Assembly: GCF_020497125.1 (NCBI RefSeq)
Contig: NC_059072.1
Coordinates: 69,075,697 to 69,139,696 of the forward strand
Length of the DNA stretch: 64,000 bases
From: Mauremys mutica
Taxonomy: Eukaryota; Chordata; Testudines; Geoemydidae
Direction of reading: 5' to 3'
The position numbers and the translations under genes are program-made. Within the stretch, counting starts at the first letter, position 1. The number at the start of each line of letters is the position of its first letter. Under the pieces are notes generated by a model. The model saw only the letters and a program-made list of their open reading frames with translations, made no database searches and was not told the origin of the DNA. Positions 57,151 to 64,000 of the stretch are shown one piece after another.

Positions 57151-58033
57151 GTACCATTGTACAAGGTGCTGCTGAACTCTCATCTCGAATACTGTGTGCA
57201 ATTCTGGTCTCATGTTTAAGAAAGATTAATTCAAACTGGAACAGGAGCACAGAAGGGCCTCTAGGATGATCCAAGGCATGGAAAACCCCCTTATGAGAGG
57301 AGACTCAAAGAGCTTGGCTTGTTTAGCCTAACCAAAAGAAGACTGAGGGGAGATACGATTCCTCTCTATAAATACATCAGAGGGATAAATACCAAGGAGG
57401 AAGAGGGGTTATTTAAGTTAAGCACCAATATGGATACAAGAACATATGGCCATAAACTGGCCATCAACGAGTTTAGACTTGAAATTAGGTGAAGGTTGCT
57501 ACCCATCAGAGGAGTGAAGTTCTGGAACACCCTTCCAAGGAGCAAAAAATCTAACTGGCTTCAAGACTGAGCTTGATAAGTTTATGGAGGGGATAGTATG
57601 ATGGGACTGTCTATGATGGCATGTGGACCATTGGCAACTGCCAGTAGCAAAAATCCCCAGCTGATGGAGACGGGACACTAGATGGGGAGGGGTTTAAGCA
57701 AATTCTTTCCCAGATGTCTGGCTGGTGAGTCTTACTCTCATGCTCACAGTCTAACTGATGGCCATATGTCGGGTTGGGAAGGAATTTTCCCCCAGGTCAG
57801 ATTGGAAGAGACCTGGGGGGAGGGGAGTTGCCTTCCTCTGCTGCAGGTTTAAACTAGTATAAATGGTGGATTTTCTGTAACTTTAAATCATAATTTGAGG
57901 ACTTCAGTAACTCAGCCAGAGGTTTGGGGTCTATTACAGGAGCGGGTGGGTGAGTTTCTGTGGCCTGCACTGTGCAAGAGGTCAATCTAGATGATTATGA
58001 TGGTCCCTTCTGTTCTTAAAATATATGAGTCTA
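57151..58033 (+). mobile_element. CR1 LINE 3' portion, 5'-truncated, old
   Basis: Starts in the C-terminal part of the CR1 reverse transcriptase frame (CTCATCTCGAATACTGTGTG, as at 29212-29228) and runs through the C-terminus and a 3' UTR longer than that of the young copy at 27759. Several stops and shifts. The tail, TCTTAAAATATATGAGTCTA, is cut by the solo LTR at 58034, with remaining tail bases after 58716. It belongs to a different CR1 subfamily from 27759-29863. Confidence 0.88.
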
Positions 58034-58716
58034 TGTAGAAGTGTGGACTCACCCCTGTGGCGCCTCCTACTGATTGTCCTTGGGAATTAGCTCAATTTCC
58101 AGCTCTGGAGCACCCTCTGCAGGCCGGTGATCCGCCTGTCCTCTTGGCCCCCCATGTCCCTCCCTGGACCCCAGTGCCCTTTTAACTGGGGTGCTGCCCC
58201 CTGGCAGTATCCCACCAATCTCAGTCTCTTCTCCCTGGGGAACCCCAACCCACTATCCCCACTTTGCCTCACTTTTGGTTACTCCCCAGTCTCCATCTAG
58301 CCCCCGTTCACTGGGGCAGACTGTATAACAGCCACTCATCATAGGCAAAAGGGTTTGGACCTGCTGCCTTTGCCTACCCCTTGGGCTGCCCCCTGCAGCC
58401 CCCAGTACCTGTTGCCTTCTACTAGGCTGCAGCCTAGGGCTTTCCAGGCTGGAGCTCCCCAGCCTTTCCCCAGCCCTGCTCCATTATGGTACCCTACCTC
58501 TAGCTCCCTGCAGCCAGGCCCTTCTTTCTCTACAGGCAGATAGACTGACTGGGCTCCTGGCTCACTGCCTCTTATAGGGGCCAGCTGGTCCTGACTGGGG
58601 CATGGCCCCAGCTGAGCCTACTTTCCCCCAATCAGCCCAGGCTTTTAGAGCTGCAGCCCTCTCCAGGGCTTCTTTTTAAGCCCTGAAGGGCAGGAGTAGG
58701 TAACCACCCCACTGCA
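58034..58716. mobile_element. Solo LTR, 683 bp, inserted in a CR1 tail
   Basis: Starts TGTAGAAGTG and ends CCCCACTGCA, flanked by a perfect 5-bp duplication GTCTA (58029-58033 and 58717-58721). TG...CA ends with a 5-bp target point to an LTR retroelement (Gypsy-type or class II/III retroviral). No internal region is present, so the copy arose by LTR-LTR recombination or is the remaining half. GC-rich body; the frame at 58355-58543 is spurious. Transcription orientation is not decided. Confidence 0.8.
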
Positions 58717-58721
58717 GTCTA

Positions 58722-60332
58722 TGAGTCTAATTTCCCCAGTGACAGAGGCATTACATTTTAATTTCTAAGGGAACAGAGATGAAAAAGTGAAGTGGCTTAG
58801 GCTGCCACTCATAATTATGTCTACCAGTGTCTGGTTTGATTACATATTGAGGAATGGTTCAATCTGCTTTAAATATTCATCCAAAAGAATAATTTGTACA
58901 AGATCTTCAGGGTTTGATAATTTGTAAGGTAACCTTACATGTTAAACCCATCCTAACCACTGACCCTGTTGACTCCCAGACAGTAACAGCTGAATGCCAG
59001 ATACACAAATAGATAACTAACTTTACACCACATATATAATTTTCTACATGTCTGTATATAATACATATTTATAAATAATCAGATAAAAGAGTTCTATCCC
59101 TGACACTCACTCTCTCTCTCTCTCTGGGCGGGGGGGGGGGGCAGTTTCAGTGTGTGACTACATCTGTCAGTCTATCTGTATACTTTTCTAGGGATTCAGG
59201 GTTAATTTGTTCTTTTAATAGCATTTTAAAGCAATTGCTTATCCAAATATGTGTGACAATATTAGCTGCAGCAAATGATCAATGTTTCCCTCTCTGAGTA
59301 ATTGCTTTTCAGATATATAAGATATCTTCCTGAAGCAAGATGTCAACATCAAATAAGCTCTGTGAGATGTTTGCTAGGCAAATGCACTGTGCTGTTGAAG
59401 TGTATGTCCCCTGGTCTATTGCTACTGGTGATTCATTCCACTTTATAGAACAGCTCTGGAGAAATTAAATAGAAATCAGAGGCCAGCTTATGAGAAGAAA
59501 GGTAAAATAGGTGAAAATATTTGGCTAGGTCCTTAGGTGGTGCAAACTGGTGTAGCTCCATTGGCTCAATGGAGCTACGCTAATTCATACCAGCTAAGGA
59601 TTCAGCTAATTAGATCTTTCTCTTGTATGTGAAATGGAGGGAGGTTTTATCTACCTGAATTCGGTAACTAATGGGCACATCTATACAATTCTACATATCC
59701 TCCCACCTGAAAATCAGATTCCCTTAATAACATGAGACCAACTGCATAATCTTTGAAGGGAGAGGAAAATGATAAACTTTAGAAACTGCTCAAAAGTGTC
59801 TTAAAATAGCATTTTTGTGCCTAATAATGTAACAAGTGTTGTGGTCGGATATCTTGCAATCTACCAGGGCTAGAAACAAAGGGCAAAATCCTTAGCTGTT
59901 GTAAATGGGTGTAACGCATCAAAGTCAATAGTCCTACACTGATTCATCACAGTTGGTATTGCACCCAAAAGCTTTTATGATCTCTCATCATGTTAATGGG
60001 TATGCTGTCCCCACAATGACCCCTTTCCACTCCCTCGTGTGCCAATTTGGGGTTGGATCTTGCAATCCAACCATTCTCCAAAGTGGGTTTCTGGTTGCCA
60101 ACCATGTTATTTAGCAGGTCCATTGGGCTTCTCACTTGCAAGAGTTTCCCTCTGGGAGTCTGAGAGACCATACTTTTGCAGTGATACAGTAACAGCTTTC
60201 TCAAAACAAAGCATATTTTATTTTGCCCAAAAGGTACATGACACTTAGAGAAGTGCGTTTAAAATAACAAAGAGACCAACATGCATAAGTTTACCTATGC
60301 TTAACCTATCTAACTTGGGCCCGGGAAGGTCT
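58722..60332. other. Unassigned DNA with TC and G runs
   Basis: A (TC)n run at 59108-59126 is followed by a run of about ten G. At 59540-59610 a small palindrome (GTAGCTCCATTGGCTCAATG) resembles a fragment of a common reptile repeat. No gene. Confidence 0.5.
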
Positions 60333-60337
60333 GGCTC

Positions 60338-61144
60338 TGTCATAAACAGTTAGTTAAGGGTTAAGGTTTTTTTCTACCTGTAAAGGGTTAACAAGCAGTA
60401 CCTGTGAACACCTGACCAGAGGACCAATCAGGGACAAGATATTTTCAAATCCCTGTGGAGGGAAGTGTTTTTTTTCTGTTCTTTGTTTTTAGAGAGTCTC
60501 TCTTGGGAGTTAAGGGAGTACAGACATCTTAATCAAGTCCTCCCAGGTTTCTGCAATAAATTCTTCTATTCAAGCTAGTGAGTATTAGCAAGGAACTAGT
60601 ATTCTTATACTTTTATTTCTGTATTTGCAATTCTGTGTTTTGCTATAGAATTTCTTTAATTCTGTACTGTTATTGCTTTTACTGAGAAAGAAGGGAGGGG
60701 GAATTCTCTCCAAAAATTGATAAGTTTAGACCCTGGGTATTGTTCTATCTTGGTATTACAGAGACAGTTACTTTCTTTTTATTCTTTAATAAATCTTTTC
60801 TGTTAAGGACTTGGTTGATCTTTCCTTGGGTAAATTCTCAGGGAAAGGGGAGGAGGGAAAAGGAAGGCATCCCTCTGTAGTTGGATCCCGGTATCTCTCC
60901 TAGGAAAAGGGAGGGGGGAGGAAGCAGGGGGGAATGGTTTATTTCTCCTAGGTGTAAGAACTCCATGGATTTGGGGCTCTTGGGATCCCCAAGGATTTTG
61001 GGGAAGGACTGTGTCCCAATACACGTACATTATTGGGTAGTGGCAGCTTTTACCAGATCTAAACTAGGATTTTAGTTTAGGGGAGTCCATGCAGGTCCCC
61101 ATATTGGAACCCAACAGCTCCAAGTGGGGGTGAGACCTATGACA
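60338..61144 (+). mobile_element. Solo LTR, 807 bp, with 5-bp target duplication
   Basis: Starts TGTCATAAACAG and ends CCTATGACA, with perfect GGCTC copies at 60333-60337 and 61145-61149. An AATAAA signal at 60788-60793 supports plus orientation. It differs from the other LTRs in the window. No internal region remains. The family seems frequent in turtle genomes as far as I recall, but I cannot name it. Confidence 0.85.
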
Positions 61145-61166
61145 GGCTCATTTCCCATCTCTGAGT

Positions 61167-61335
61167 TTGGAGAAACAGCCCATCTGGCTTGCAGCCTTCT
61201 CCTTCTGTCTCTGTGTGTCAGTCAGATGGTCAGACTTTCCACTGAAGAAGAGCTTGTCTATTTCACCAGCAAAAATTGATTCAATAAAAGATATTACCTC
61301 AACCATCTTGTCAGCCTTTTCATTGACACATCTTG
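61167..61335 (-). repeat. Old interspersed repeat, inverted relative of 27512-27600
   Basis: On the minus strand it reads GAGGTAATATCTTTTATTGA and then GACAAGCTCTTCTTCAGTGG, matching the widespread reptile repeat noted at 27512. Open frames on both strands (61148-61358) follow from it and are not genes. Confidence 0.55.
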
Positions 61336-64000
61336 ACAAGTCTCTGACAACTTTTTAACTGGTCAGGGTCTTTTGATCTTGAAGGGTTTCCTTTGATTCC
61401 AGGATCAGTCTTGGGAAGAGTAAAACATTCTATCCTGCATGGATCCAGTGAGGTAACATCTCCCACTATTTATGGCTCAGCCATTGTTATGCTAACGCCT
61501 TGAAAGCTGGGTTCCTGAGGCTGTCATTGTTTTACCTTTCCTGGTTGGCCTCTCAAAAAACCCCTTACAGCCTCTGATTTCATTCCATGCATTTGGGCAG
61601 GCAGTGATACACAACTGAAGAAGGAAACTGACTCACACATAAAATTCATAAGAAAAAATTTTTTACCCAGGCCATCACACTTTTAATCAAGAAACACCTC
61701 AGAAAAGATACTTTGTGCTAGAACGATCTATGAAACAGTTTACCAGCATTAAAATACTAGGGGAAAGAATCATGGAACTCTGTGAGTGTTTTTTAAAGAG
61801 TTTATTCTGGTTACAAAAGTATTATTCCAGTGATTATCCCCATTTTAAATAAAGGAATGATTGAATCAGTAATATCTCTAAAACCAGGATTTTATAGTGC
61901 ATCCACTGTACCTCACATGGAGTAGGATTCACACTGTATAAGTTCTGCCCTTATCTAGCCAGTTTCACTAATAAGACTTAAATTGACTAAAACAAAATCA
62001 TAATGAGTGGTGTACATGCCAAATAATAATAAATTTTGGACACATTTTCATGTCAACAATCTGAAAACTTGGACAAAATCAAAATGGCAGCTGCGCCTGT
62101 CAAATCACATGCCAAGGAAAGGGAGACAGCTACAAAAAGCGAGAGAAAGGTTCCAGGCCCCCCACAATACAGAAGGTACTCACTGCACTAAAAGTCTAGA
62201 ATACCAAAACCAATATACAACTAGAAGTGTGGGTCAATCCTCTGTGCTACGGAGTTCACCTCTGTGGAGGCATCTTCAGTGTCTCCACACAGATGACTTT
62301 GGGAGACGGGTTAGAGGCAGGCCTGTTGGAACTAGCATTTTGCAGATACACTGGTCATTCCCCCTTGCAAAGTAGGGCTGCCACAGCAACAAGGAGCGCC
62401 TGCTGTCTTTGGCTTTATGGTGTTGTGTAAATTGGAATTTTTTTGTGACTGTCACAAAGAAGCCCATGGCCAGCAATGCCTTGTCCACAAGTGTCACAAT
62501 CCACATTCTATATATTTCCTTAGCAACCCGTCATGCAGTCGGTATAGCCTTTTCCAACACATACTCATTAAACTTCGCCAGCAATATAAAATGGATGCCT
62601 GCCCTTCTTATCCCTCCTCTAATTCTAAATTCACAAATACCATGTTTCAATCTACAATTGTTCCTGGTTTCACCCAGGCCCTTTATAATGAGCTTTAATG
62701 CAGTTGAATATCACAATAAGCTAGGATGACTTTCATGAAAGTGAGTCCTGTATCCTGGTGTTTAAAGGTGAGATTTATTCCATAGAGGGATGTACATTCA
62801 TTCTAAATAGTACTGTAACAAAACTCGGCTTTTTGTCTTGCAAAAAGATCTAAATAATTTTTGCAGCCAGCAGCAATTCCTATGGGAAGCTATGCAACAT
62901 GAAGCAAGTGATCTTGTCAAAGAATAAGTAAATAAATGCCTCTAGCTTTCCCAGTTTAATGATTTTATTCCATCAGTGAAAGCATTACATGATTTATCTA
63001 TTGGTCAGAATCTTTTAAAGAAACAAGCCCAAGTACAACTTACTTGTTTGCACTAATTCTAATAGACTTGACAGGTATGTTATTCATGCAAAGTAAAGGG
63101 AAAACATTAGATCAGATCAGTTTCTAAAAATGCTTACAAATGAATACATTTATTTATTATATATATGGCTTCCCCTCATTGCAATGATTACTTAAATTTG
63201 CTAGGCTTCTCATCTAAACCTTTTTATAAGGAGAAATGGTGTTGCAGTATTCTTCCTAGGAAATACAGTAGGTGATCATCTCACAAAATATTAACCACAA
63301 TATTTCCAAATGAATCAACCTATCCAAACCACTTTTTCCAAAGCTGAAAAAGAAAATGCCAATGACACACTATTATAGAAACACTTTATGCCTCCCATTC
63401 ACTGTTAGCTACAGTAGGGTGTAACAGTTCTAAGGATTAAGCACCCATACAAACACATTAAATTAAAATGTAAAGCGGATTTGTTGCGGTGCTTATGATG
63501 GCAATTACTTCTTCCACTTATTTGCTTAAATCCAGTCAATAAATATGCCAGTCCACTTAATCTAATGCTCAATTAACAAGGCAATGCTTGCATTGTCAGC
63601 CTTTCTGTAGGTTAAAGTAGAAAACAGACAACAAAGATTCTCTGAATTCCATGCTCAGTCCTTCTCAATGAGATAGTGTTGTACAGATTCCAAGTTCTTC
63701 ACTGAAACAGGACAAGTATGGACCATGGAATACATGACTATGGTTAACAGTCTCTTCAGGGGAGAAAAGTAATTTCCATGTGAAATGACTGTTGTAAACT
63801 TAATGAATTTCCAAATAGTTCCAGGACAAGCTAAAGTAATTTTATATTAGATTAAATATTTTAAATGCAAGTCTTATGGCAGAAGTTTGATTTGCTATTT
63901 TTTTTAAACTGTGTATTACACAATGACCAGGGATGGAATGATGGAACTATGTTTATTTTGCATCAAGAAAGAAGGGCCACAGCAGATCACATTCCAGACA
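61336..64000. other. Unassigned gene-free DNA
   Basis: No gene or bounded element is supported. A small cluster of open frames at 62007-62729 on both strands has cysteine-rich stretches but no recognised domain or splice signals. Confidence 0.5.

Noticed and set aside
62007..62729. Cluster of open frames, one cysteine-rich (62417-62698)
   Set aside because: Frames overlap on both strands, lack splice or start context and match no family I know.

Overview
The window looks like a gene-poor, AT-rich stretch of a reptile nuclear genome, most likely a turtle (Testudines, probably a cryptodire). The evidence is the repeat content: tRNA-derived SINEs with a CR1-like tail, CR1 LINE pieces of several ages, hAT-type and PIF/Harbinger-type DNA transposons with many short non-autonomous relatives, and retroviral LTRs. 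I found no convincing host protein-coding gene and no host RNA gene. Every open reading frame with recognisable protein features belongs to a mobile element.

Positions 1-25,800 are intergenic or intronic DNA with scattered short elements: a palindromic DNA element with a 9-bp target duplication (709-1231), a SINE (1281-1461, minus), a 140-bp imperfect hairpin (4891-5029), an old tandem array of about 157-bp units (7015-8095), CR1 ends (9745-10059 and 12138-12250), Harbinger-type MITEs (10509-10965, 14150-14394, 16176-16452), three GC-rich hAT-type MITEs (17676-18449 and 19239-19571), and a purine-rich tract (24,960-25,760).

Positions 25,825-41,945 are one endogenous retrovirus of gammaretroviral type. 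It has TG...CA LTRs, a 4-bp GTAG target duplication, an exact tRNA-Gln primer-binding site, a broken gag start, a deleted env that keeps CX6CC and the membrane anchor, and a polypurine tract. It is swollen to 16 kb by nested insertions: a SINE-CR1 chimera carrying an uninterrupted reverse transcriptase frame (27,616-29,863), a nearly complete Harbinger transposon (29,864-33,678), two Harbinger MITEs (33,776-34,061 and 37,303-37,589), possible remains of a second retrovirus (about 34,100-36,200), and a second, different Harbinger transposon placed exactly in the TATA box of the 3' LTR (38,036-41,830).

The most interesting observation concerns these two Harbinger transposons. Besides the expected DDE nuclease and Myb/SANT-like protein, each appears to encode a third small protein of about 100 residues on the strand opposite the Myb gene, nested in the Myb intron. 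Its ATG seems to be the last codon of an upstream exon. The two small proteins are diverged but clearly alike, and the two transposons differ in their dense end motifs (AGCGCT in one, TCGA in the other).

Positions 41,950-64,000 return to gene-free DNA. They hold a local duplication of about 0.55 kb (43.8 kb and 47.7 kb), hAT and Harbinger fragments, a CR1 3' end whose tail is split by a 683-bp solo LTR (58,034-58,716), and an 807-bp solo LTR (60,338-61,144). All calls were made by eye, without database searches.
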